NCBI RefSeq assembly: GCF_000412635.1
Contig: NZ_ASTG01000010.1
Location: 62,001 to 126,000 of the forward strand
Reading direction: 5' to 3'
Length of the DNA: 64,000 nucleotides
Origin: Sphingobium bisphenolivorans
Lineage (GTDB): Bacteria; Pseudomonadota; Alphaproteobacteria; Sphingomonadales; Sphingomonadaceae
Each line of letters begins with the position of its first letter. Position 1 is the stretch's first letter. Under the pieces are notes generated by a model, which saw nothing but the letters and a program-made list of their open reading frames with translations, was not told the DNA's origin and searched no databases. A program made the position numbers and the translations under genes. This document shows positions 27,197 through 35,172 of the stretch, in pieces.

Positions 27197-27967
27197 TTAT
27201 TTCTTCAGCCGGTATCCCGTGCGGAACATCCACGCGATGACGCCCAGGCAGACCGCCAGCATGGCCCCGGCGAACAGCAGGCTGAATTCGATCCCCACAT
27301 CACCCTGGCCGAAAAAGGTCCAGCGAAAGCCCGAGATCAGGTAGACGATCGGATTGAACAGCGTGATCGTCCGCCACGGCTCGGCAAGCATGTGGATGGA
27401 GTAGAATGCGCCGCCGAGGAACGTCATCGGCATGATCAGCAGCAGGGGGATGACCTGCAATTGCTCGAAGCTTTGCGCCCATATGCCGAGGATGAAGCCG
27501 AAGAGACAGAAGCTGACGGCGATCAGCACCATGAACGCGACCATCGCAAATGGATGGGCCACGGGCAGGTCGACGAAAAGATGCGCCGTTGCAAAGATGA
27601 TCGCCCCAACGATCAGCGATTTCGTCGCCGCTGCGCCGACATAGGCGATGACAGTCTCCGCAGCAGACACAGGCGCGGAGAGCAGTTCATATATGGTGCC
27701 GGTGAATTTTGGCATGTAGATGCCGAAGCTGGCATTGAAGATGCTCTCCGTAAACATCGACATCATGATGAGGCCCGGCACGATGAAGGCGCCGTAGGGA
27801 ATGCCGTCGATCTCCGTCATGCGTGACCCGATCGCCCCGCCGAACACGACGAAATAAAGCGATGTCGTGATGACTGGCACCAGTAGACCCGTCAGCAGCG
27901 TGCGGCGGAAGCGGTGAAGCTCGAAGGCGTAGATCGACTGGATAGCCCGATAGTTGAACCCGCTCAT
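27197..27967 (-). CDS. ABC-2 type transporter permease
   Basis: A 256-residue membrane subunit with six helices, starting [20 protein letters not shown]. The ABC-2 pattern is visible in [20 protein letters not shown] and [20 protein letters not shown], resembling YadH-type exporters. Its ATG overlaps the stop of the ATPase gene by 4 bases, so the pair forms one exporter. The substrate (drug, lipid or polysaccharide) is unknown. Confidence 0.93.
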   Translation of the reverse strand: MSGFNYRAIQSIYAFELHRFRRTLLTGLLVPVITTSLYFVVFGGAIGSRMTEIDGIPYGAFIVPGLIMMSMFTESIFNASFGIYMPKFTGTIYELLSAPVSAAETVIAYVGAAATKSLIVGAIIFATAHLFVDLPVAHPFAMVAFMVLIAVSFCLFGFILGIWAQSFEQLQVIPLLLIMPMTFLGGAFYSIHMLAEPWRTITLFNPIVYLISGFRWTFFGQGDVGIEFSLLFAGAMLAVCLGVIAWMFRTGYRLKK

Positions 27968-28896
27968 GCCGCCCGCTCCTGGTGCACAAGGCTCACGAAA
28001 ATATCTTCCAGACTGCTCTGCTCCGTATTGAGGTCCTTGTAGCCGATCCGCAAATCGCCAAGCTTGCGCAGTAGCGATGACACCCCGGTGCGCTCCGCCT
28101 GCGTGTCGAAGACATATTCCATCTCATGTCCGTCGGCCTTGAGGCTGACGCCCCACTCCGCAAGTTCGAATGGCACGGAAGACAGCGGCTCTGAAAGCAC
28201 GATCGTGAGCGTCTTCTTCCCCAGCTTGCGCATGAGCGCGGTTTTCTCTTCGACCAGGATCAATTCGCCCTTATTGATGACGCCGACGCGGTCGGCCATC
28301 TCTTCCGCTTCCTCGATATAATGGGTGGTGAGGATGATCGTGACGCCGGTTTGCCGCAGCTCTGCGATCAGCTTCCACATGTCCCGGCGCAGTTCCACAT
28401 CGACGCCAGCGGTCGGTTCATCAAGGAACAGGACGCGCGGCTCGTGGCTCAGCGCCTTGGCGATCATCACGCGGCGCTTCATGCCGCCCGAAAGTTCGAG
28501 GATCTTGTTGTGGCGCTTGTCCCAGAGCGACAGGTCACGCAGGATCTTCTCGATATGGGCATCGTTCCTGCCCTTGCCGAAAAGCCCGCGGGAGAAGCTG
28601 ACGGTGTCGATCACCCGTTCGAAGGCATCGGTATGCAGTTCCTGCGGCACAAGGCCGATCGCAGATCGGGCGCCGCGATAATCGCGGACGATGTCATGGC
28701 CGGCCACGGTGACGCTGCCGCCACTTGGCCGGACATTGCCGCAGATGATCGAGATCATCGTCGTCTTACCCGCCCCGTTAGGACCCAGCAGCGCGAAAAT
28801 CTCGCCCTCCTCAATCTCCAGGTCTACGCCCTTGAGCGCCTGAAACCCCGATGCATAGCTCTTCGTAAGACCGGAAACCGTGATGATTGATGCCAT
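27964..28896 (-). CDS. ABC transporter ATP-binding protein
   Basis: A 310-residue ATPase paired with the permease downstream. It has Walker [17 protein letters not shown], signature [15 protein letters not shown], Walker [17 protein letters not shown] and the switch His in [22 protein letters not shown]-terminal extension of about 80 residues follows, as in YadG-type exporters. The start at 28896 gives [20 protein letters not shown]; an ATG at 28905 with AGGGGG very close upstream adds three residues. Confidence 0.95.
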   Translation of the reverse strand: MASIITVSGLTKSYASGFQALKGVDLEIEEGEIFALLGPNGAGKTTMISIICGNVRPSGGSVTVAGHDIVRDYRGARSAIGLVPQELHTDAFERVIDTVSFSRGLFGKGRNDAHIEKILRDLSLWDKRHNKILELSGGMKRRVMIAKALSHEPRVLFLDEPTAGVDVELRRDMWKLIAELRQTGVTIILTTHYIEEAEEMADRVGVINKGELILVEEKTALMRKLGKKTLTIVLSEPLSSVPFELAEWGVSLKADGHEMEYVFDTQAERTGVSSLLRKLGDLRIGYKDLNTEQSSLEDIFVSLVHQERAA

Positions 28897-28963
28897 GAGC
28901 GGCATTGCCCCCTTTGCCTATGAGCGGCAAAGATAGGGCGCCCCTCGCAGAGCGCAACCGGCG

Positions 28964-29593
28964 CTAATCGCCCTTGCGGAAAAAGCGGAAAACCGTGGCC
29001 GGGGGGAAATTCCGCACCGTTTGGCCCGATCGCTCTACGTCGAGGTCGAGCGCGTCGAGCACGTCCCGACTGACCGGCGGCCGCATCGAATAGGTGAACT
29101 GGATGAAGTTGCCCCCCGCTTTCAGCATCCGGAAGGACTCCGACAGGATGTCGCCATGCATGCGGCGGTCCATCGCCAGCAGCGGCAGCCCGCTGATCAC
29201 CGTCTGATATTCGCCGGGCGCCCCGGCCGTGGCCGTCGAGACGATCTGGGCGGGCGTTTCCAGCACAGATACATGCGGGAAGTGCCGCCGCAGGCCACGG
29301 GCGAAGGCAGGATTGATCTCCACCACCTCCAGCTTTTCCGGCGGCAGCCCCGTATCGAGGATGGCGCGGGTAAATACGCCGGTCCCGCCTCCCAGCTCGA
29401 TCACGCGGCCATCGGCAGGATCGATATCCGCCACCATCAAACGGGCCAGATAGCGGCTGCTGGGGACGACGGACGCAGTTTGCCGCGGCTTTTTCACCCA
29501 GGCGGCCAGGAAATCCAGATATTCGGTTGCCCGCGCGCGCAATTCGCCATTCGGCATGGCAATCGCCCGGCTGCGCTTCGGCTTATACTGCAT
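28964..29593 (-). CDS. Class I SAM methyltransferase, PmtA-like
   Basis: A 209-residue methyltransferase with motif I VIELGGGTGVFTRAIL and the preceding TASVVPSSRYLARLM. The layout, with GLPLLAM and a C-terminal NFPPATVFRFFRKGD, resembles phospholipid N-methyltransferases (PmtA), which convert phosphatidylethanolamine toward phosphatidylcholine. Close relatives methylate other lipids, so the substrate is open. The basic N-terminus (MQYKPKRSRAIAMPNGELRA) could touch membranes. Met13 is an alternative start. Confidence 0.8.
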   Translation of the reverse strand: MQYKPKRSRAIAMPNGELRARATEYLDFLAAWVKKPRQTASVVPSSRYLARLMVADIDPADGRVIELGGGTGVFTRAILDTGLPPEKLEVVEINPAFARGLRRHFPHVSVLETPAQIVSTATAGAPGEYQTVISGLPLLAMDRRMHGDILSESFRMLKAGGNFIQFTYSMRPPVSRDVLDALDLDVERSGQTVRNFPPATVFRFFRKGD

Positions 29594-29661
29594 GAGCGGA
29601 CTGCGACCGTTTCCTTTTCATATCGGTTCCCCATACCGGGCCGGACGCGTGACGTCGATTG

Positions 29662-29710
29662 GCTTTAGGAGCATTTTCAGCGCGCTTTGTCCAAAGGAAG
29701 TCGGAACCGC
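29662..29710. repeat. Second copy of the GCATTTTCAG-type extragenic element (partial)
   Basis: AGCATTTTCAG (29670-29680) repeats the 11-mer at 19241-19251, preceded in both places by a TAG. The right half differs and shows only a weak CTTTG/CAAAG pairing. It lies between the PmtA-like gene and the SDR gene, both on the minus strand. Confidence 0.45.
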
Positions 29711-29718
29711 TACCTGGC

Positions 29719-30561
29719 CTAACGAGCGAGATGCATGAAGTCCTGCTCATAGCTGCGCAGATGAGCGCCGCCGTCGACATAAAGGGTCTGGCCCGTCACC
29801 GCGGTCGCGGCTGCCAGAAACAACACACTCTCGGCGATCTGTTCCGCCTGCGGCAGGCGAGCGAGCGGCATCATCTCGGCTAACCGTTCGATCTGGCCTT
29901 CGTCATAGTCGGGCGTGGCGATCGTCAGCCCAGGCGCGACGGCGTTCACCCGCACTTGCGGCGCCATGCTGGAAGCGGACAAACGGGTCAGTCCCGCCAG
30001 CGCCATCTTCGAGAGGGTGTAGGCCAGTTGGTCCCCGTGCGGATGGTCGATCCGCTGATCGAGGATATTGATGATGCAGCGGTCGCCCGAGCCGGCCGGT
30101 ACTGTCGCGAAGGCCTTCGTCAGCAGCGTCGGCGCGGCGCAATTCACTGCATAGTGCCGCATCAGATCATCGGCCCTCACATCGTTCAGCCGATCCTGCC
30201 CGAAGATCGCGGCGCTGTTGACCAGCACGTCCGGCGGTCGGCCGAACCGCTCGGCCACCAATGCAATCAGTTCCTCCGCGCTTTCCGGATCGGCGAAGTC
30301 GGCGGTGAAGCCGTCCCATTCGGTGCCATTCTCCTCCAGCGTAAGGGCAAGCGCGGAGTCTAGCCGGGTATCATGGCTGCCGTGGATGGCGATTGAATAA
30401 CCCGCGCGCGCGAAAGCGCCGGCAATGATGCCGCCCAGCCGGCGATGTCCGCCTGTAACGAGAACCAACCGCTTCTGCGCGAGGGGAAGAGACCCGCGCG
30501 CATCTGCCTTCCTAAACGCACCGCCGAGCGGCCGATAGCCCGGATCGCCCTCTTCGCTCAC
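29719..30561 (-). CDS. SDR-family pteridine (dihydromonapterin) reductase-like protein
   Basis: A 280-residue short-chain dehydrogenase. The cofactor motif LVTGGHRRLGGIIAGAF has the basic pair after the glycines seen in NADPH-using FolM/PTR1 enzymes. The usual catalytic serine is replaced by aspartate: in NILDQRIDHPHGDQLAYTLS, the Asp is 13 residues before Tyr, then Y-x-x-x-K, exactly the PTR1/FolM spacing. It overlaps folE by 4 bases, so GTP cyclohydrolase and this reductase are translated together. I infer reduction of dihydromonapterin or dihydrofolate. A 30-residue N-terminal extension precedes the Rossmann fold. Confidence 0.82.
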   Translation of the reverse strand: MSEEGDPGYRPLGGAFRKADARGSLPLAQKRLVLVTGGHRRLGGIIAGAFARAGYSIAIHGSHDTRLDSALALTLEENGTEWDGFTADFADPESAEELIALVAERFGRPPDVLVNSAAIFGQDRLNDVRADDLMRHYAVNCAAPTLLTKAFATVPAGSGDRCIINILDQRIDHPHGDQLAYTLSKMALAGLTRLSASSMAPQVRVNAVAPGLTIATPDYDEGQIERLAEMMPLARLPQAEQIAESVLFLAAATAVTGQTLYVDGGAHLRSYEQDFMHLAR

Positions 30562-31199
30562 GAATCGATCAGTTTCAGCACTTCTTCGCGGCTCTTAACA
30601 TCATCGCGGAAGACACCGAGCATACGACTGGTTTTCATGATGACGTTGGGCGTCCGAACGCCACGGCCAGTCATGCAGCCATGGGTCGCCTCGACCACCA
30701 CGGCCACGCCTTGGGGCTTCAGATGCTCCCAGATGCAGTTCGCCACTTCCGACGTCAGGCGCTCCTGCACCTGAAGGCGGTTGGCGAAGGCATGCACCAC
30801 GCGCGCGAGCTTGGAGATGCCCACCACATACTGGTCCGGCAGATAAGCGACATGAGCGCGCCCGATAATCGGCGCCATATGATGTTCGCAGTGCGACTGG
30901 AAAGGAATATCCTTCAGCAGGACGATATCGTCATAGCCGCCGACTTCGTGAAATATCCGCGAAAGATGATAGGCGGGATCGTCGTCATAGCCGCGGCAAT
31001 ATTCCTTCCAGGCGCGCGCGACGCGTTCAGGCGTCTCCAGCAAACCTTCCCTTTCCGGCTGATCACCCGACCAGCGGATCAGCGTCCGGATCGCCTCCGC
31101 GACATTCTCAGGAACTGGGATCTTGAGCGATTCGCCCACGCTTTCGGCATCAGGGTCATATTCCACGGCCTGCCACTCCTTTTTCTTCGTCACAGCCAT
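30558..31199 (-). CDS. folE: GTP cyclohydrolase I
   Basis: Converts GTP to dihydroneopterin triphosphate, the first step to folate and pterins. The 213-residue product has the zinc-site motif SHCEHHMAPIIGRAHVAYLP, GISKLARVVHAFANRLQVQE and THGCMTGRGVRTPN with the second zinc Cys. The ATG at 31199 (MAVTKKKEWQAVEYD) is preferred to the longer frame up to 31307. Its stop overlaps the SDR gene start (ATGA). Confidence 0.96.
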   Translation of the reverse strand: MAVTKKKEWQAVEYDPDAESVGESLKIPVPENVAEAIRTLIRWSGDQPEREGLLETPERVARAWKEYCRGYDDDPAYHLSRIFHEVGGYDDIVLLKDIPFQSHCEHHMAPIIGRAHVAYLPDQYVVGISKLARVVHAFANRLQVQERLTSEVANCIWEHLKPQGVAVVVEATHGCMTGRGVRTPNVIMKTSRMLGVFRDDVKSREEVLKLIDS

Positions 31200-31329
31200 A
31201 TGGCGTGCCGACTTGCGGAGCGCTACCCCTTTAAGTCTGCTCGAGACTTTCCTTTTCGCATCCCCGCAGATGCGATGAAGGAAGACATGGCTGTCGGCAG
31301 CCGACAATAAGCGCTAGCTTCCCATCCGC

Positions 31330-31920
31330 ATGCGAACCGAACATATCGCCGCCGTCCTTCTTGCCGCTGGCACATCCTCCCGCTTCGGGGAGGAAGACAA
31401 GCTGATGGCGCAGTGGCGCGGCAAGTCCGTCGCCGTCCACACGCTGGAGGCGGTCGCCTCGATCGCCTTTGCCGAACTGGTCGCCGTGGTGCGGCCATTC
31501 GCGCAGGCTCCGGAGCTTCATCGCAGGCTGGAGCGGCGAGGATACAGCATCGTCGTCAACGACCGGTCGGAAGAAGGAATGTCCGCCAGCATCGTCAGGG
31601 CTGTCCAGCATGTCCAGCCGATCCGGAGATGCCGGGGCATATTGATATGCCTGGCGGACATGCCCGACGTGCCGCAAACCCATTATAACCGCATCTGCAT
31701 GGCTGCTCAGGACAGTCGATCGGTGGTGGCGAGCACGGACGGATTTTCCTCTTCACCGCCCGCCTTCATCGGTCGCAAGCATTTCCCCGAACTGCTGGCG
31801 CTTCGCGGCGATCAGGGCGCGCGCGCGCTGCTGAGCCACGGCATCCAGATCGAGGCCATGACCGCCTGTCTGCGCGACATCGACACGCCCGAGGATCTGC
31901 TGGACGGCAAGCCGCTGTAA
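31330..31920 (+). CDS. MobA-like NTP transferase, MocA type
   Basis: A 196-residue nucleotidyltransferase of the MobA/MocA superfamily: AAVLLAAGTSSRFGEEDKLM (NTP-binding loop) and ICLADMPDV (metal-binding Asp), with RDIDTPEDL near the end. MocA makes molybdopterin cytosine dinucleotide for xanthine dehydrogenase-type enzymes; no such enzyme is in this window. It is divergent from folE and convergent with the MFS gene five bases away. Confidence 0.87.
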   Translation: MRTEHIAAVLLAAGTSSRFGEEDKLMAQWRGKSVAVHTLEAVASIAFAELVAVVRPFAQAPELHRRLERRGYSIVVNDRSEEGMSASIVRAVQHVQPIRRCRGILICLADMPDVPQTHYNRICMAAQDSRSVVASTDGFSSSPPAFIGRKHFPELLALRGDQGARALLSHGIQIEAMTACLRDIDTPEDLLDGKPL

Positions 31921-31925
31921 ATCGT

Positions 31926-33593
31926 TCAGCTGGAGCGGGTCGGATCGGTCAGCGGATCGCCCATCTCGCGCGGGTCGGCGAAGCGGCCGAGCGGCAGAGA
32001 ACCCGTCTGCCGCTCCAGCATCCGGTGAACCACCAACGGCCTGCTTCCCGAATGAAGCCCCATTAGCGCGTCGGCATTCGCCTGGTCGGCGACGGTGCGC
32101 CGGCTATTATGGCGGACATAGTCGAGCCAGGTGGAAACATGGTAGCGCTCGACCCACAATTCCGGATCGCCGAGGTCACGCAGCAGCGACCAGCCATGAG
32201 CTCCATCCCGGCGCCTGATCCGACGGCGTTCGCTCATGGCTGCGAGGAAGGGGACCACGGAGCCGCTCGGGATGCGATATTCGATCGTCACCACGACGGG
32301 CCCGCTGCGCGGCTCGATGGGCACCGCGGTTTCCGGTTCGCGCCAGAAATGGAGATCGAGATTCTCGTCGCCCGCTTGCATCAATGGGCGGACAAAGCCG
32401 ATAGCCGCTGCCGCCACTTGCACCCCGCTCGCGACATATAATGCTTCCGCGACACCGTAGCGCTCTGCCAAGTGCCCGAACACCCAGGCCCCGACCGCCA
32501 TGCCTCCGAACGCCACCATCTGGTAAAGGGCCACCGCGCGGGCGACCACCCAGCGCGGCGCGGACATTTGGACGGAGACGTTGAACGTCGAAAGAGCGAT
32601 GACCCAGCCCGCCCCTGCCAGCAGCAGGCCGGCAAGGGTGAGCAGCAGCAAGCCGCTGAACCCCATCAACGCGACACCGGCAGCGACCGCGATCGAAGAA
32701 CAGCGCACGATGGTCTCGATCGAATAGCGCTCGCGCAGTTTTCTGGTGGAAAGCGCGCCCAGCACTGCGCCGAAGCCGAAAGCGCCGCTAAGGGCGCCGA
32801 AGGTCAGCGCGCCGCCGCCCAGAAGATCGCGTGCGACCAGCGGCATCATGGCGGAGACCGCACTGGCGCCAAACCCGAAGACGCCGGCGCGAAGCAGGAC
32901 CAACTGAATCTTGGGCGACATCGCGACATAGCGGAGGCCTGCGCGCATCGCTTCCCCCAGCTTTTCGCGGGGCAGTAGTTTGGGTGTCCGGTCCGGACTC
33001 CACCGCAGAAGGACCACGACAAGGCCGATATAGGTCACGGCGTTGGTGAGGAAGGCAGCCGCCGCACCAGCCGCTGCGACGATGATGCCGCCCAGTCCCG
33101 GTCCCAGGCTTCGCGCCAGGTTGAAGCCCATGCTGTTGAGCGACACGGCGTGCGGCAGGGACGAACGCGGCACCATGTCCCCGACCGCAGCTTGCCACGC
33201 CGGGCCGTTGATGGCGGTGGCGCAGCCGATCAGGAAGGTGAAGCTCAACAAGGTCCAGGGAGTGAGCATACCCCACCAGGCGAAGAGAGCGAGTGTCGCT
33301 GAGACGATGAGCATCGCCACTTGGCAGGAGAGCATCACGAGGCGGCGGTCGAGATTGTCGGCCACCGCTCCAGCCCAGAGGGAAAGGAGCATGATCGGCA
33401 AGGTGGTCGCGGCCGGAACCAGGGCGACCAGCTGGGGCGAACCTGAAAGCGAGGTCATCATCCAGCTGGCGCCGACCGACTGGATCAGGCCGCCGAAATT
33501 CGAAGCAAGGCTGGCGAACCATACCGCGCGAAAGATCGGGATGGAGAAAGGCGACGGAGCGCGGTTTGGGTCGGCCTCTGACACGGGAGCCAT
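31926..33593 (-). CDS. MFS transporter with C-terminal ferredoxin-like domain
   Basis: A 555-residue member of the MFS_3/EntS-like group. The membrane part (about residues 15-420) has the loop motif AGAVADNLDRRLVMLSCQ and twelve helices. The last 120 residues are soluble: VVVTIEYRIPSGSVVPFLAA and LLRDLGDPELWVERYHVSTW resemble an antibiotic biosynthesis monooxygenase-like alpha/beta barrel, a fusion often seen in this MFS group. The ATG at 33593 is preferred to a TTG at 33596. It is divergent from the fad operon. Confidence 0.9.
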   Translation of the reverse strand: MAPVSEADPNRAPSPFSIPIFRAVWFASLASNFGGLIQSVGASWMMTSLSGSPQLVALVPAATTLPIMLLSLWAGAVADNLDRRLVMLSCQVAMLIVSATLALFAWWGMLTPWTLLSFTFLIGCATAINGPAWQAAVGDMVPRSSLPHAVSLNSMGFNLARSLGPGLGGIIVAAAGAAAAFLTNAVTYIGLVVVLLRWSPDRTPKLLPREKLGEAMRAGLRYVAMSPKIQLVLLRAGVFGFGASAVSAMMPLVARDLLGGGALTFGALSGAFGFGAVLGALSTRKLRERYSIETIVRCSSIAVAAGVALMGFSGLLLLTLAGLLLAGAGWVIALSTFNVSVQMSAPRWVVARAVALYQMVAFGGMAVGAWVFGHLAERYGVAEALYVASGVQVAAAAIGFVRPLMQAGDENLDLHFWREPETAVPIEPRSGPVVVTIEYRIPSGSVVPFLAAMSERRRIRRRDGAHGWSLLRDLGDPELWVERYHVSTWLDYVRHNSRRTVADQANADALMGLHSGSRPLVVHRMLERQTGSLPLGRFADPREMGDPLTDPTRSS

Positions 33594-33673
33594 CAAGCGG
33601 AATTGGGGCGGAGCGTCAATTCCATGAATAAGATGGCGAGGTAAAATATGGGATAGAGCAATGGGGCTTGCAC

Positions 33674-33689
33674 TTTACGTTAACGTAAA
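33674..33689. promoter_or_regulatory. Perfect 16-bp palindrome, LiuR-like operator of the fad pair
   Basis: TTTACGTTAACGTAAA is its own reverse complement and lies 31 bases before the thiolase ATG. It resembles operators predicted for MerR-family LiuR-type regulators that control fatty-acid and branched-chain amino-acid degradation in proteobacteria. The divergent MFS gene starts 81 bases away on the other side and might share it. Confidence 0.65.
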
Positions 33690-33719
33690 TACATTGACGG
33701 CCAGCGAGAGGAACGAGGC

Positions 33720-34928
33720 ATGGAAGCTTTTATCTACGAGGCTGTCAGGACGCCGCGGGGTCGGGGCAAGTCCGACGGGTCGCTGCACGAGATTACCCCG
33801 ATCCAACTGGCGACTCAGGTACTGGAGGCGGTGCGCGACCGGACGGAGATCGACACCGCCGACGTGGATGACGTGATCCTGGGCTGCGTCAGCCCGGTCG
33901 GCGAACAGGGCGCGGATATCGCCCGCGTCGCGGTGCTGAACGCAGATTATGCGCAAACCGTGCCGGGGGTGCAGATCAACCGTTTCTGCGCGTCGGGGCT
34001 GGAGGCCGTGAACATGGCCGCGGCGAAAATCTATTCGGGCGAAGCGGGCCTCGCGATTGGCGGCGGGGTCGAGTCGATGAGCCGGGTGCCGATGGCGTCC
34101 GACGGGGGCGCCTGGGCGATGGACCCGGCGGTCGCCTACAAGACCTATTTCGCGCCGCAGGGTATCGGGGCCGATGTGATCGCGACCAAGTTCGGCATCA
34201 GCCGCGACGATGCGGACGCCTATGCGGTGGAGAGCCAGCGAAGGGCCAAGACGGCCTGGGACGAAGGGCGGTTCGCAAAGTCGATCGTGCCGGTGCGGGA
34301 CGTGATCGGGCAAGTGGTGCTGGACCATGACGAGCATATGCGGCCGGACGCGACGATGCAGTCGCTGGGCGCGCTGAAGCCGAGCTTTGCCGCGATGGGC
34401 GAGGAAATGCCGGGCTTCGATACGGTCGCTTTGCTGCGCTATCCGGAACTGGAGCGGGTCAACCATATCCACCATGCCGGCAACAGCAGCGGCATCGTCG
34501 ATGGCGCCGCTGCGGTGCTGGTCGGCAACAGGGAGATGGGCGAGAAATATGGCCTGAAGCCGCGCGCCCGGATCAAGGCGATGGCATCGATCGGGTCGGA
34601 GCCGCTGATCATGCTGACCGGCCCGGAATATGTCGCGGGCAAGCTGCTCAACCGGGCGCGGATGAGCAAGGCCGACATCGACCTGTGGGAACTGAACGAG
34701 GCCTTCGCCAGCGTGGTGCTGCGCTACATGCAGGCGATGGACCTGGACCATCAGCAGATCAATGTGAACGGCGGCGCGATCGCCATGGGGCATCCGTTGG
34801 GCGCGACCGGCGCGATGGTGCTGGGCACGGCGTTGGATGAACTGGAGCGGACCGGCAAGGGCACCGCGCTGGTCAATCTCTGCGTCGGCGCGGGGATGGG
34901 CACCGGGATCATCATCGAGCGGGTTTGA
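33720..34928 (+). CDS. fadA: Acetyl-CoA C-acyltransferase (beta-oxidation thiolase)
   Basis: Cleaves 3-ketoacyl-CoA with CoA. The 402-residue thiolase has nucleophile Cys90 in NRFCASGLEAVNMAAAKI, HHAGNSSGIVDGAAAVL, VNGGAIAMGHPLGATGAM with the catalytic His, and NLCVGAGMGTG with the second Cys. It lies upstream of a FadJ-type enzyme on the same strand, an arrangement for fatty-acid degradation. The gap between them is 244 bases and contains repeats, unusual for partners in one complex. Confidence 0.94.
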   Translation: MEAFIYEAVRTPRGRGKSDGSLHEITPIQLATQVLEAVRDRTEIDTADVDDVILGCVSPVGEQGADIARVAVLNADYAQTVPGVQINRFCASGLEAVNMAAAKIYSGEAGLAIGGGVESMSRVPMASDGGAWAMDPAVAYKTYFAPQGIGADVIATKFGISRDDADAYAVESQRRAKTAWDEGRFAKSIVPVRDVIGQVVLDHDEHMRPDATMQSLGALKPSFAAMGEEMPGFDTVALLRYPELERVNHIHHAGNSSGIVDGAAAVLVGNREMGEKYGLKPRARIKAMASIGSEPLIMLTGPEYVAGKLLNRARMSKADIDLWELNEAFASVVLRYMQAMDLDHQQINVNGGAIAMGHPLGATGAMVLGTALDELERTGKGTALVNLCVGAGMGTGIIIERV

Positions 34929-34953
34929 GGGGAGCAGGTCGATGGGCGCGCGC

Positions 34954-34983
34954 GTGCTTCGACAGGCTCGGTACGAACGGAGA
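34954..34983. repeat. Dispersed extragenic repeat (GCTTCGACAGGCTC type)
   Basis: GTGCTTCGACAGGCTCGGTACGAACGGAG (quoted key part GCTTCGACAGGCTCGGTACG) matches a repeat family common between genes of sphingomonads and other proteobacteria, as I recall it. It is 26 bases after the thiolase stop and precedes a large palindrome at 35026. Confidence 0.6.
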
Positions 34984-35025
34984 TCGGGGAAGGCATGCCG
35001 TGTGTTGGAGCAACGTTCATTCATT

Positions 35026-35114
35026 CCGTCACCCCGGGCCTGATCCGGGGTCCCGCTTCCTTGTTCGCCTTGCCGGAAGAAAAGCGGGATCCCGGATCAA
35101 GTCCGGGATGACGG
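35026..35114. repeat. Large imperfect palindrome between fadA and fadJ
   Basis: Arms 35026-35058 and 35082-35114 (33 bases each) are inverted repeats with 29 matches; all four differences are transitions, so G-U pairs could form in RNA. The core is TGATCCGGG/CCCGGATCA and the loop is 23 bases. This is the form of a dispersed sphingomonad extragenic repeat. It could slow or end transcription from fadA to fadJ or stabilise the upstream message. Confidence 0.85.
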
Positions 35115-35172
35115 CTTTACCAAGGGCAGAATTTGGGCTGGGCGCAGCAGGCGGTTGAGAGGTAGAAAGATC

